A stretch of DNA of 64,000 nucleotides, from positions 239,693 through 303,692 of the forward strand of contig CALYLX010000037.1 of NCBI GenBank assembly GCA_944990035.1, given 5' to 3'. The DNA is from Clitopilus passeckerianus (lineage: Eukaryota > Basidiomycota > Agaricomycetes > Agaricales > Entolomataceae). The position numbers were made by a program, and so were the translations under genes. Each line of letters starts with the position of its first letter. The first letter of the stretch is position 1. Shown here piece after piece: positions 44,992-56,899 of the stretch. Below the pieces are notes generated by a model, which did not search any database, was not told where the DNA came from, and was given only the letters and a program-made list of their open reading frames with translations.

Positions 44992-46799
44992 CTATAGATC
45001 AGATTCATCCTGCATAAGAACTTTCATCTGAAATTCGGCTGTGTCTGCTTTGCCCTGGTCGGCCCACGCAAAGTCTTCGTCCTCAACATCCATTCCGTCT
45101 GGTTGTCCATTTGGTTTGGTATCCTCAATTGTCGCAGTGTCCACATCTACCTCCTCCTCCTCCGCCTTCATTTTGCGCTTGAAAATCTCCTCTTCGTCTT
45201 CCTGAGCAATCGTCAACGCACTGAAGGACTGTATTGAAGTTACTTACGATATCAAATTCATCCTCTCTCTCCTCATATTCAATATTCTCATCCACCTCCT
45301 CAAATCCTCCTGCAAAGGCGCCCCAGCGTTCTGGGCTCGGGTTATGCCACAGAAGGATATTTCCATGATTGGTAGTTGACGCAATAGAAGACTTCATAGG
45401 GTGCCACTGAAAAAGAACAAACCTGAGGTCGCGTATGCACAAAGAGGTACAATACTAACGTGCAGGTTTACCAGAGGTTCTCTCCCTCCGTCAAGTGTAG
45501 TTGCAAGTTGGCCATCGTTAGAAAGATCCCAGATGTAGATTTTGTGTGTTGCAGGGTCAGCAGCACCTTGGACGTTCCAGAGTCAGCGGTGTTACTAGTG
45601 AATATTGGTATTTATCTCACCTCCCGCGAGCCATTCGCCATCGGGGCTGTACGCCATACCATTCCATGCCGCCTTGTTGATAGGGTCATTAAACTTGTGC
45701 GTAGGTTCGAACTCTTCGTCAAGAAATGTTCCATCAGCTGAAGGGGTTGGATAATTTGGGACCACGAATTGTCGAATTGTTCGGTCAGAGGAGTTGGTCA
45801 CTATCCGCCTGAGGATCCGTAATTGGCATAGTGACCGCAACTCAACCATTTCACTCACCGACCGCTCTGGATGAAGTCTATCCCTTTCAAACCAGTTGCG
45901 CCTGATATTCTGTGACGTGCTACCATCTTGGCTGACTTGATAACGAGAAACCGGAGAGCAAAGCAGTGGCACGTACTGCTTTCGTCCTCGCATTGAATAC
46001 AAGGAGGGTGCCGGTGGATGTTCCGACGAAGATCCATTTCCCTGATGGGTGGAATCGCGCAACAGTCATAGCAGACCTTTGTCAAAGAAAGTGAGAGAAG
46101 TGTAGTCCTTCATTTGTTGAGACCCACCTTCGAGCGTTCTGATTGTCCTCCTCTCCCGCGTCTGTGATTTCACAGAGCTCTACGCGACTTCGCTCTTCTC
46201 TAAGGTCAACAACGAACGCTTCACCTGTTCCCAGTAGAGCAAGAATTATTTTACTGGGTGAGAAACGCGAGAATGTTAGTTTGAAAGGTGCTCACTCAGG
46301 ATGAAGCTCGAGCAATGCACCTGTTGCGAGGGTGGAAAGATGTCGACACCACAGGAGCATCGAAACGTATCGTAGTATCTCGTTGCATTGGCTCAACGGT
46401 AGACGACAAGTCCCATAATATGACGTTCCAGTCTTTGGAGGAAGTCAGCAGCCATTGTGAGTTCGCTGACCAGCTAGTTGAATTGAATGTGGTCAGCTAC
46501 GGGCGCTCAAGGTAGTAAAAAGCCGGCGCACTCCAAGCTCGTCACAGCCTTTACATGCCCATCCAAAGTTCTTATGCTCGCTTTCGTTTCCAAATCCCAT
46601 ATAGTTGCTGTTCCTGTGCTGCTGCCGGCAGCAAGATACTTTCCAGACGGGTCGAATCGAGCGAACGCCGCCGAGGCAGATAGAGATGTCTGAACGGCAG
46701 TTGGATGGGTGATATTGAAGGGGCCTTTATTGTACCTTGAGATTGAGTAGTAGCTACAGAGGTTCCTAGCAAGGACTCACTAATTAGAGACTCATTCAT
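44992..46799 (-). CDS. SWD1: COMPASS subunit Swd1/RBBP5
   Basis: WD40 subunit of the Set1/COMPASS histone H3K4 methyltransferase. Ten exons (46,799-46,781, 46,724-46,532, 46,473-46,321, 46,253-46,128, 46,076-45,977, 45,926-45,859, 45,808-45,621, 45,566-45,460, 45,406-45,248, 45,201-44,992) give 440 residues. Family stretches are clear: SGKYLAAGSSTGTATIWDLE, SKDWNVILWDL, FHPSGKWIFVGTSTGTLLVF, RRIVTNSSDRTIRQF, GEWLAGGAADPATHKIYIWD and HWHPMKSSIASTTNHGNILL. The acidic C-terminal tail (YEEREDEFDIEDEEEIFKR) corresponds to the segment that contacts Ash2 and Set1 in homologues. The first exon is 19 nt. Confidence 0.94.
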
Positions 46800-47099
46800 G
46801 GTGGCGTATGTGGACGGGACAAGAAACAGGGTTGCCAAATATGGCCAAGTGGCACGATCATGTACATGATGTACATCATTCATCTCAAGGTCAAGAAGTT
46901 CGGAAAGGCTTCGTCAATCCACGAAACACGGTGCATGGGGTGTTGGAATATCCTTTATCGTGTCAACCGCATTTTGTTATGCCGGAACTGTTCTTCCATA
47001 CAATCGAATATCTATATACGCGCTTACCACCTGCCTAAAACCAGATTCCACCCTGGGGTTTACTAACGATTTTGTGCCCGAATACTTGTACCTCCGGAT

Positions 47100-48596
47100 C
47101 TAATGTTTCATACGTTTTCCTTCCTAATGACCTGGTCAGGTCCTCACAAATACATGGATCAATGAAGTGCCTTACCTGATGCTCATCGCTATCCAGCGAT
47201 CTTTTCCGTGAAGAGGGATCTATTTCCATCGCATTGGTGGCATCTCGAGCGGATTGCCATACATGTAGTTTGGCGTCTTCACCACCAGTGACAATCACGC
47301 CGTTCTAGGCACAGACATTTCACGTCAAAAATTCTCCGTTAGTCAAGGAAACAGCTTCGCACCTCTTCATCGAACAATAAAGAGCGTACAACACCAACGT
47401 GACCGGACGACCATGTGTTATGAAGTGTCCACGATGCATCAGATTTTGAGAGGTCGGAATTAGAAAGAAGGGCAACATCTCCTCTGAGGCTCCTTTAGTA
47501 CGGTCTCTCAGCAAGAGATAAGAGATGGACGTACTCATTTGAACCAACGAAGACACCCAATTTCGAATTCGTTATGCGGTTGTTTGAGCACGAAATTAAA
47601 TAGTCCGTAACCCAAGTCTGCTCGCCGTGAAGCGCATGGTTACGTATGTCTTGACTTGAACATCGGTCGAGCTGAGAGGGAGCGGCGTAGTTGTGAGATC
47701 TGGGCAAGAGCGTCAAGAAGCTGAATAAGTTCACCTCACTCGTCCAGGTACTGAATGTTTCCATGTCGCTTGAACCCCAGATCGCAGGTCCTTGGGGTGA
47801 TAAATCACCTGTCCAGCCAACCTGCGCGACACTGCATCCCCAATTACCAACCTGAATAACCGCCTCGTCCTCGTCGTCTTCCTCAGCGTTCGATAGACTG
47901 ATCAACCCATCAGCTGAACCAGACAGAACGACATTGGAAGCAAGACCGGATCCAGATGGCGCAAAAGAAATTGAAGTAATATCATCTGAATGTGTAGAAG
48001 CGTGTTTTCGTAGCTGCTTGGATGGTTGTCGTGGGTCCCTGGGAAGTAGGATCAACCAGATGTAGGATGGAGGAGGTGTGAGGATGTTTCGACTTACCAG
48101 AACACAATGAGAGCGTCTTCACCCTGTAACTCAGTCCCTGCCGCAATGATCGATCCATTTTCGGACATGTTGCAGCAGAGCAAAGGTTTTGAGTCATTCA
48201 CTAGTCATGGTCTTTGAGCCGTCAAACTTCTGGCGCGTCAATGACTCCCGGATATTACTTACTTTGAATACTAACAGCATTGGATCTAGAGTCCCATATT
48301 TTAACACTGCCATCCTTTCCCGACGATATGAGTGTTGGCCCTGGCAGATTTCCAGTAGCAGAAACCGAATGCAGCGCCGTTATTGCGACATTGTGTCCAG
48401 GCAGTTTCCCGACCTCTCGCAGCGTCGTTGCGTCAAAAAGGTTGAGACTATTAACAGGTGCCGAGATGGACGTGGCGTACAACCCTGGCAGCTTAGCAAT
48501 AGCCAGGAAGTAAGTCTCGGAAGATAACTGGAAAGATCTCGATGGTTGTGATGTATCTAGGAAGTTGGAAGCCTTGGAAAGCAGAGATATCGACAT
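47100..48596 (-). CDS. WD repeat protein, WDR89-like
   Basis: A WD40 beta-propeller scaffold of unknown role. Seven exons (48,596-48,263, 48,200-48,098, 48,038-47,735, 47,671-47,535, 47,483-47,363, 47,304-47,176, 47,123-47,100) give 383 residues. WD features: LPGPTLISSGKDGSVKIWD, NVVLSGSADGLISLSN, VGVVRSLLFDEE and NGVIVTGGEDAKLHVWQ. The order and the last repeat followed by a short, basic tail (KRSLDSDEHQEGKRMKH) match WDR89 proteins. The last exon is 24 nt and relies on a 52-bp intron; reading through instead would add a different, longer C-terminus. Confidence 0.85.
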
Positions 48597-49000
48597 TTTA
48601 TAAGTTTGCCGAGAACGCTAGTACGATCTTAGCAGCAAACTTGTCCAGAAATGTCTCCAGATATTTTTTCAAGGTCGCTCTGATGATGGGACAAGCAAGG
48701 TTCCTAAAAATCCTTCCGGTAAGCGCTAAGGTACAGCTCATCACGTAAGCAAGAGACTGGTGTTACCAAGTGGCTGCAGTGCTTGCCTTCCATCCTTCAC
48801 CTTGATTTCGTTCACAACTTTTGAGAGTCGCGATATACGCACTCACTTCTGTGTAATTCTTATCCACGCGCCTAAACCTTGGCATACATTCTTTACCAAC
48901 GACATTTGAACCCACTTTCACTGGCTTGACGTCGCATCTACCCCATCAGTGCAATTCAGCTTCTTGCTTTCATACATAACATTCCAGAACTGAGTTCACC
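48597..49000. promoter_or_regulatory. 404-bp intergenic, divergent promoter region
   Basis: Lies between the WDR89-like gene and the small membrane protein gene. No gene-like frame. No defined box recognised. Confidence 0.5.
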
Positions 49001-49581
49001 ATGCCCAAGCCAGGTACTTACCAGATGAGCTTCTGTGCTTTCATGGTCACTGACAACTTCATCACAGCTCCCCGCCTTCATAGACTTCCTCAACGCCTTG
49101 ACTACACCTTGATACCCGCACCGCTCGGTTAGTGATATTTGCTTTGAAATCGTCAACTTATTCAAACGTCATAACGTCAGACCTCTCGCTGCCAATTACA
49201 AACGAGAAATCAGCGCTGCCTGCTATCATCGTTACGCCTTCTTCACCTTCTTCGGCCCGGGACTTTTCAATCGCCTTTCTTGCTCCCGAACCAAAGCCTT
49301 CAGCTCGCGAACGGGTTGCAACCTGGATCCGCTGGAATAAGCCTGCAGCTTCCAGCGTTAGCTGGCGCGCTCTGATCATCACATTTATCCTCATTTTTAT
49401 TCTGGTTTGTCACTTTGTCACCCACCGGCTCGCTGCCCAACGACCACACCTCGAGTTTTCCGTTCAGACTGGGGAAGCCTATCTCGTTGATTCTAAAGTC
49501 AACTGGTTCGACTTCCGATCGATATTCGCTCTGAACCCTGATGCTTCTGAACTATCCACGTCTCCAACTGTATCCTCATAG
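49001..49581 (+). CDS. small single-pass membrane protein, unknown
   Basis: Not recognised. Exons 49,001-49,013, 49,068-49,127 and 49,181-49,581 give 157 residues. Two consensus-length introns (54 and 53 bp) put a 13-nt and a 60-nt exon in front of the main frame and supply an ATG, which the main frame lacks. The N-terminal half is Ser/Pro-rich with basic residues. One membrane helix (ALIITFILIFILVCHFVTHRL) is followed by about 55 residues. No cleavable signal peptide is evident, so a type II or tail-facing topology is possible. Confidence 0.65.
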
Positions 49582-50270
49582 TTAGAGAGCTTTACATGTT
49601 CATTTCAATGGTATCTTGGGTTGGCCTCACCTACCTGGTTACCCTTCACCTCAGTTGAGTCTCGTTGCAAGGTAGTTATACCCGCAAGTCACTTCCTACG
49701 AAGCCGTTTCAAGGTGGCGTATCCCCTTGAGTCCATTCCATTGCTCAGTCATTGTTCTAATCGCCGGGATCACGGTTGAAAATGCCTCCAGCGTCTGTCG
49801 GCACGGGATTAAAATCTCTCAGTTGCCGAACCGTCCAGTGTGGTTGGGCGGAAATGAGTATTTGGATTGTTCCACCCCGGTCACCAGACCTTGGCATCCT
49901 GTCCAAACTTTTCCAATTCTTTTCGTGTTTAAAAAGGCAGGGAGATTATAGCCAGCCCCCTCCCAGCCGCCATCGAACCTTTTGAAAGACTTTAACGCCC
50001 ATTTCGGTGGGGGCTTATATTTTATTCGGTAAGCTTCCGAATCGATTGATGTCTCATAACGAGAATAAGTTCTAATTGATGATTTCATGGCAGTTCTCAG
50101 ATGGTTGAAGCTCCTTCACACCATTTTCTAAACGCGGCCTCGGTGATGCCGTTGTCGACTTTCTCGCTTCCTCTAAATCTCGGGCAGCGGACCAGCGGGA
50201 GTACTGCTGGTGATAAAAGCCCCAGCTTGTTTCCTGGCGACTCCCCCGGCGGCCCCAACTCAGTATCGAC
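49582..50270. other. gene-free stretch
   Basis: 3' flank of the small membrane protein gene and promoter of the first MARVEL-like gene. Only short unsupported frames on either strand. A minus-strand frame at 50,560-50,072 overlaps the MARVEL-like exon and is taken as a shadow. Confidence 0.6.
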
Positions 50271-51087
50271 ATGCCTTCTATGCGGGCCATTAATACTGTC
50301 CTTCCCAGTAAATCTTTTACCGTACCCCTATCTATCATAACTGACACACTTTGGCCAGCTGTTACTCTTGTGTCTTCAATCGCTTTGTTTGTCTTCGTTG
50401 GCCACTTTTCGCGTCGCATAATTTCGACGGAGCTTCCTGCATACGGCCTCCCTCTTTTCGCTCCGTTGGTTCTTGCTACCTCCGGTTTTACCATTTTGTC
50501 CTTGATTCCATTGTAAGTTTTCCATCGATCTTGTTTCTTCTGCACCTGATCCCTGCACAATTCAACAGCCTTGTAACGGATTCCAGGCGACGGAATTCGG
50601 CTGATCGTGCTACAAATGTAGTACGAATGGTCTGGCTCGGTAAAACCAGGTTTTTAGATAAAAGTCTCACCTCGTTCTTACCTACCTTGTAGGAATACTC
50701 AGCGGAATGTGGGCCATAACGGGCGTGGCTACAACGTGTGGAAACCTCCGGACGCAGGTGAATAGTAAGTCTTCCGTGGCATTTGACGGATACGCCTTCG
50801 TATTGAATATCGGCCTTCCAGCATTTTCGCCACTCTTGCGCGACGAAGCATATATAATCCAGACTGTGAGTAACCTCAACGGGTTGCTTGGTAAGTGTCA
50901 TCTTCTACATAATCAAGCTTTCCTGATCAAGTTACTATCGGTAGTTTGGTTGTATATCGGTACCTCGGTGGTATGTAGCCTCAAGTGCGCAAGACAACTA
51001 AAGGATGACGAGGCTATAGGAAAGTCAGCCTATTTGACGGATCGATTCGAGCTCTCCCTCACTCTATCGTCTTCGGCGCTAAACTAG
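50271..51087 (+). CDS. MARVEL-like four-helix membrane protein 1
   Basis: MARVEL domains are four-helix membrane modules that organise membrane domains. Exons 50,271-50,512, 50,587-50,639, 50,693-50,764 and 50,822-51,087 give 210 residues. Helices: WPAVTLVSSIALFVFVGHF, YGLPLFAPLVLATSGFTILS, VVRMVWLGILSGMWAITGVA and LLSVVWLYIGTSVVCSL. The third helix motif (MVWLGIL followed by small residues) parallels the neighbouring MARVEL-like gene. The first intron is 74 bp. GTAAGT at 50,891 was not used as a donor because the only fitting acceptor would make a 27-bp intron. Probable tandem paralogue of the next gene. Confidence 0.7.
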
Positions 51088-51956
51088 TTGACTGTCAAAA
51101 CCGGTCCTCATGCCCTTGTAATCCTGCCCTCGCATTATCACACATCATCCCCACCTTTCACATTACATCATAGAATCTCGGTCACATATATACCTTACTC
51201 CTATTCATCTTCGATTCATTCTCTTTTTCTTCCTTCCTTTTTCTCCCTCTTTCGCTACGTAGCTTATACTCTGCCGAATACCACACGTTGGTCCTGTCTC
51301 TTGTCTGATCATAAGCCGTGCTGTCAGTGTATACTTGTATAGCCATATAAGTATTCCAGCCCTACATATTTCACACATGAAATCATCTCCGTTGCTTGGC
51401 TATTAAGCTCGAGAAACCTTCCCTCGACAGACGTCCTGAAATACTCTATTTTACTGAAAGAAAGGCATCTATGTTGCCAGTGGCTGAGCTAGATTTAAGT
51501 CTGACAACCACACTCGACGTTTCCCAAGCCGCGACTATGATAGCAAACTTGGACGCTGCACTTTGTTGTCATAAGACTCATATATCATTGACTATCATCT
51601 CTTACCAGGCTTGTTGCTATGGTCGTTGTATCATACTGGCATGAGGCAACCACATTTGCAAACTCGGGAAAAGGAAACAGATCCGCCTTTCACGGCGCAA
51701 CTATGGCCAAGAAGTATTCTGCCGACCTGCTGTTCATGTTGTGCGACAAGTCGGCGAAGCACTCCCATATTCGTCTGTCGACAATCAATCATCCTTGACA
51801 AGGATCTGCGAAATCACCCTGATCCAAATTTAGCCCTTGTCCTCGAAAAGGGGCTGGGAAACCAGACTCGCACACCTGTGTGCAGTATAAGATACTCTGC
51901 ATCGATGATTTCCCTCCAAGTTATTTTCCCCTCCTGCCTTTGACCCCACCCTAGCC
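51088..51956. promoter_or_regulatory. 869-bp intergenic with pyrimidine-rich tract
   Basis: A strong C/T-rich run at about 51,208-51,262 is typical of promoters of highly expressed fungal genes. It is however nearly 700 bp upstream of the next start codon. No convincing gene was found in between. Confidence 0.5.
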
Positions 51957-52844
51957 ATGTCTAGTACACTCATTACTGTTCGTCTCGCTGTCATGGGTAA
52001 ATACATTTCATATGCCTTACGACGGTGCTGGAATCTCACGTCCCACCAGGGGTTGTATCCCTATTTTCTCTCATCATGCTTGGAATTGCCTCCCACTTTG
52101 CCAGCCTGACAAGTGCCGGCGGCTTCTACTTCTCGTTTGCCGCATTGTCGATCGCAACCTCTGTGCTCACCCTTCTGAGTCTTCCCGCAATGTATGTACT
52201 GCAGCTATCGTCCCTTTTGGTCTGAGTTAATTCTCGTTTTAGGATTGTTCTCGACAGATCTCGGAAAGGGGCAATCACCTCCATGATCATCGTGGAACTT
52301 GGTTGGCTAGGTAAGAGGCAGAATTTCCCTCCTTCTCGTCAATCGTTTTCTCACAGAAGGGATACAGGGTTCCTCGGCATTCTCTGGGTAGCTAGCGCTG
52401 GTAGCGCATCCTCGGCGATCTTTGGTTACACTGGGTCCTGCCGCTCCTCTGATTGTAAGCCGATTTATGGGTACTCGGTCTTCCGCTAACCGCGACACAC
52501 GATAGCTTTTGCCTCCACAATTTGCAATGAGGTGAAGGCAATCCAAGCATTTGGTTACCTTAACTGGCTCGCGCGTAAGTGATACTGATCCGTTGTATGT
52601 TGCAAAACTAAAGAAACGTTTGGTAGTCTGGGGATACGTTGTCACCCTCCTGGTATTCAGCGTCATGGCAGTCAATCGCGGACAGAATGGTGTTTGGACT
52701 CAAGCAGTAAAGAACACTGATTTCGGTGCTGGGAACAACACTGGTAATGGGGCCACCCAACAAGTACAGCAAATTTATGTCCCACCTAACCCTCAAGCTG
52801 TCCCTGTCCAGCAAAATAACTACCAGATGCATTCACAGGCCTGA
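51957..52844 (+). CDS. MARVEL domain membrane protein 2
   Basis: Six exons (51,957-51,996, 52,050-52,191, 52,243-52,310, 52,368-52,454, 52,506-52,574, 52,627-52,844) give 207 residues. Four helices: VRLAVMGVVSLFSLIMLGIA, FYFSFAALSIATSVLTLLSL, IIVELGWLGFLGILWVASAG and LALWGYVVTLLVFSVMAV. The ICNEVKAIQAFGYLNWLA segment before helix 4 is the usual MARVEL pattern in basidiomycetes. The C-terminus is Gln/Asn-rich and disordered, likely cytosolic. Role unknown; fungal MARVEL proteins sit at the plasma membrane. Confidence 0.85.
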
Positions 52845-53175
52845 ATTCCTAAAGACAGCCTCGACCCCAATTAGACTCACTTAATTATTACATCCTAACC
52901 ATATTTATTTCCGCGCGATTCCCTGTTTCTTTCTCCCCAGGAAAATACATCAGAGATGTGTTTCTCCCGGCTCAATCTAGGAGCGCAGCTCAATGGTTTT
53001 TGACGCCATTTAGTACCATTAGATCTGTAACAGACATAAGAAATACTTTCATGATCAACTGCTTTTCACAATGCATAAACCTTAGCCAAACTTTAGGCCT
53101 TTAGGACCGAGCCATTCCGCTTCACACGGAACGCGAGCATGAGAATGCGCGCCGGCGTGACCGTGACGATTCCCA
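52845..53175. other. gene-free stretch, 331 bp
   Basis: 3' flank of the MARVEL gene and promoter of SCO1. Nothing specific recognised. Confidence 0.6.
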
Positions 53176-54148
53176 ATGTTGTCCCGTTGCTCATTCCGAT
53201 GTCGAACTCTCTATGAGACTGGCCTTCAGCGACCCTTAGCTTCGTCCAAGCGACTTCCGTCCATTCCTTCACAAGCTCGCTCCCAGCTATCCCAAAAAAG
53301 ATGTGCTTCAAGTCTTAGGGAACGAAGTACCGTTGGTGTACGTTTCCGCTCCGGATTCCAAATTCAACTTCTCAATGGCGTATGCTTTCCAGGTCTTTAC
53401 GCCTGTATCTGCAGCCCTTTTCGTAGCAACCGGAGTGGGTCTGTTCTTCTACTTTAGGCATGAAAAACAGCAATTGCTGGAACGGAAAGGTGCATACGCA
53501 TTTTGTCTCGGCCCGACTGACATCTTACTGACCTGAGAAACCACTAGAACAAGAACGTGCCAGCAAGCAGTACGGCAGACCCAAGCTTGGCGGGTCTTTC
53601 TCGCTGATAACCCCCGAGGGAACAACGTTCACTGATCAGGACTTGCTCGGGAAATGGTCGTTGGTTTACTTTGGTTTCACCAATTGCCCAGATATTTGCC
53701 CTCAGGAATTGGACAAGATGACAGATGTATTGAATGTGATTGGTGAGCCTCAATCTATTCTTATGTCTGACCGCTCTCTGACGCGTTTTTAGAGGTTGAC
53801 CATGGCAAAATCTTCCAACCTGTATTCATCTCTGTTGACCCCGCACGAGATACACCAAAGAGGATTGGGCGATACCTCAAGGACTTCCATTCATCCTTCA
53901 TCGGTCTCGTAGGCTCATGGGATGCGACAAAGACTGTGTGCAAAGCATACCGTGTCTATTTTTCGACGCCCCCAAACGCGGACCCAAACGGCGACTATCT
54001 GGTGGATCATTCCATTTTCGTTTACCTCATGGACCCTGAGGGTAATTTCGTCGAGGCGTTCGGTCAGAGCGTTCAAAAAGAGCAGATTATCGAGAAAATT
54101 GGGGAATTCCTCAATGAATGGAAGAAGGAGAAGGGAAAATCCGCCTAG
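53176..54148 (+). CDS. SCO1: SCO1, copper chaperone for cytochrome c oxidase
   Basis: Delivers copper to the CuA site of Cox2 in the mitochondrial intermembrane space. Exons 53,176-53,337, 53,393-53,489, 53,548-53,742 and 53,793-54,148 give 269 residues. A basic, hydroxylated presequence (MLSRCSFRCRTLYETG onward) is followed by a membrane helix (PVSAALFVATGVGLFFYF) and the thioredoxin-like domain. The copper ligands are present: CPDIC at 133-137 and the His in YLVDHSIFVY. VYFGFTNCPDICP and ISVDPARDTPKRI are diagnostic. All three introns are 50-58 bp. Confidence 0.96.
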
Positions 54149-54452
54149 ATTTAGAGAGCTCTCAGCCTTGTACTAGTAGCGTACTAATATTATAATACAC
54201 GTCCAGCTCACCTCCATATCAGCGCCCCATGTCCAGCATTGGCTGAATGGAGTTGGCGAACGTTCGGCTGGCAGGTCGTGGACCTCCTTCCTATTTGGGA
54301 ATTTACATACATAGGGATTGGGGCGCCCCTGCCCTTTTTTTCTCCCAACGGCCACGTTCACTGTCCACCTTCATAGAAGCTGGGTATGTACCAAGACTCG
54401 TTCTTGCCTCTGGACTGTCCACTGACGCGACTTTTAGGGATAGTGCAAAAGG

Positions 54453-56425
54453 ATGGACGCGCTTTTCCAACCGCTCGCCGACATGGTCGGTGCCAGCGTA
54501 GACCAGATTAAGGTGAGTTGTCACTTGTTATTGGGAATAGAGCACTCTGACGCAAAATGGGATGTTCTCTAGCTGATATCATGCCTGCTTGTCGCATACC
54601 CACTGGGTAGTATCTATGTCCGCATACCTACGAGCTCGCCGAACTTGCGTCACTTGTTCAGCATTGCCGTCGCAATCTTCTTTTTCTTCCCAGTCTTGAA
54701 GATCTATTCCGCCTTCTTCCAGTTGCTCGCAAGTATTCTGGGCACCTACTTCATTGCGAGGTTTGATCAAAGCTCTCGCATGCCCTGGGTCGTATTCGTG
54801 TACGTGACAACACTGAGATGCTCACTTGCCGCTCAACTGACGGATTTCATCCAGTTTCGTCATGGGCCATCTCACTGTCAAGTGTGTTGAATAGCTACAC
54901 CACGTTTTCCGAGTTCTGACTGTTTCTCCAGCCATGTTATCCGGGCTATCTATGGGCTTAGCTACGAGACCATTGAAGTTACCGGACCTCAGATGGTGTT
55001 GACCATGAAGCTCACCACTTTCGCCTGGAACGTTTACGATGGTCGTAGGCCTATTGCTGTATGTGTCTTCGTTGTGTCACTATGTTTCGTTGAGCTAACG
55101 ATAAGACTTCCAGGACTTGGACAAGTGGCAGACCGAGAAACGCATTGTTGACTACCCATCCATAATCGAATTCCTTGGTTACTCGTGAGCGCCTTCTTCA
55201 TGCCTTGGCTCGCGTGTCATTCCTAATGCGTATACATAGGTTTTACTTCCCTGGTATGCTCGTTGGACCCTACCTCGACTTGGCCGAATACCGTGCTGTC
55301 GTTACTGGTGCTCTATTCCAAGATGCTAAAGTCAAGGAGAAGATTGGCGCACGCCGGCTCCCATCACACAGGAAGCGAGCTGCCTATTCCCGCCTCTTCA
55401 TGGGTCTTATCTACCTTGGAATCTTTGTTGTTTTCGGAGGTTCAAACAACTTCTCTACTGCTTTGACTCCCTGGTTCATGAGGCACGACCTTTATGTTCG
55501 GTGGGTCGTATTGCCATAATCCCACCGGCAACAGCTGACTGTGTGATAAAGCGTTGTCCTTTTCCAACTTTACGGCTTCCTAGAGCGATGCAAGTACTAC
55601 GCCATTTGGACTCTCACCGAGGTATGTGGTGCTTCTACCATATTATATCTACCCCATGCTCACACGCTCTCGATGTAGGGTGCCAGCATCGTAACTGGCC
55701 TTGGTTTTACCGGCTTCTCCCCTTCTGGAGCACCGACATGGGATGGTGCTGCCAACGTCAAGGTTCTCTGGATTGAGATACCTTCCAACTTCAAGACTCT
55801 CCTCGATTCTTGGAACATGAAGACCAACGTTTGGCTCAGGGAGTGTGTTTACAAGCGTATCACACCCAAGGGCAAGAAGCCAGGATTCTCCAGTAGCATG
55901 ATCACTTTCCTTACTAGCGCCTTCTGGGTAAGTATCTCTATTTACACCGATCAAGAATGTCATTCATCATATCCTCAGCATGGAATTGCTGCCGGCTACT
56001 ATCTTACATTCTTGTTCGGCGGTTTCATCACCACTGCTGCCCGCCTCGTCCGCACCAACGTCAGGCCCTTCTTCCTTCCCCCTCCCGGCAAAAAGGACAG
56101 CGATGTCAAGGAGCTCTATGATATCTTCGGAACTCTTGTCTCCGTCATCATTCTCAACTACGCAGCTTCCCCCTTCATGCTCCTCTCGCTTAAAGACTCC
56201 TTCACGGTCTGGGGTCGTTTGGGCTGGTATGGTCACGTCATCATAGGTGGAGGACTCCTGTTCTTCTATAGCGGCGGCCAGAAATGGCTCAGGGGATTGC
56301 AAGTACGCAAGGGACTCCTTGCGGACAAGAAGTCCCCCAATACTAGCGGCACTAGTACACCTGTGGGCGAGAAGACCTTCGTTATGCCTCCTTCGCTCGA
56401 CCAGGTCGTTCCTCCCAAAAAGTAA
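54453..56425 (+). CDS. ALE1: lysophospholipid acyltransferase, MBOAT family (Ale1/Lpt1)
   Basis: Transfers acyl chains to lysophospholipids in the ER membrane, with broad head-group range in yeast. Nine exons (54,453-54,512, 54,573-54,799, 54,855-54,881, 54,932-55,058, 55,114-55,184, 55,240-55,500, 55,552-55,621, 55,679-55,927, 55,979-56,425) give 512 residues. Many membrane helices. The catalytic histidine follows SAFW at about residue 365 (FWHGIAAGYY), split by an intron; the WNMKTNVWLRECVYKR motif is the second MBOAT signature. YSFYFPGMLVGPYLDLAEY is typical of Ale1. One exon is only 27 nt. The lysine-rich C-terminus (VVPPKK) may be an ER retrieval signal. Confidence 0.95.
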
Positions 56426-56899
56426 ATGTTGATTGACCCCTACATCGACCCAGATCTTCAAGCTTCGTCTCTTCAAGACGATTCTTGAAATTTATCTTGC
56501 TTTCGAACAGCAACACTCAGTAATCATAGATCCTAATACCTGCTTATCTACGTCCTGTATCGAAGTACCTAGTAGCAATTCCATTTGTTGCAAGGCCTTC
56601 AACTCCATGCCAGACTCGATGAGTTACAGTATGAATCTCCGTCTCCCCACTCCTCCGTAATGCCACCCCCATTTGGGCATAACCGCCAACTGTCGTCATA
56701 CTTGTGGGTCGGAGCGGGAACCCTGACGCTGCTTGACGTCCTGTGGGGTTTTGCTGTGCAAATGCACATGTATGTGGGAGCTGCTACTCTTCACCAAAAT
56801 AAATGTATAAAAGGTCGCGACCCAACGCCGTAGAGAAACATTAACAACTCTTCCACTCTCACAATCAATCATATCAATACCTCAATTCAAATCATAGAC
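56426..56899. promoter_or_regulatory. intergenic with TATA box upstream of con-6-like gene
   Basis: TATAAAAGG lies at 56,806-56,814, 86 bp before the next ATG, and a pyrimidine-rich leader follows. This is one of the few clear TATA boxes in the window and suggests strongly regulated or inducible expression of the downstream gene. Confidence 0.65.

Noticed and set aside
50072..50560. 162-codon minus-strand frame
   Set aside because: Overlaps exon 1 of the MARVEL-like gene; strongly basic composition with no recognisable motif.
50891..50917. 27-bp intron in MARVEL-like gene 1
   Set aside because: Well below the shortest introns here (46 bp); its removal or retention keeps the frame, so retention is simpler.
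51396..51644. 82-codon plus-strand frame between the MARVEL-like genes
   Set aside because: Too short, no splice-supported extension, no recognisable feature.
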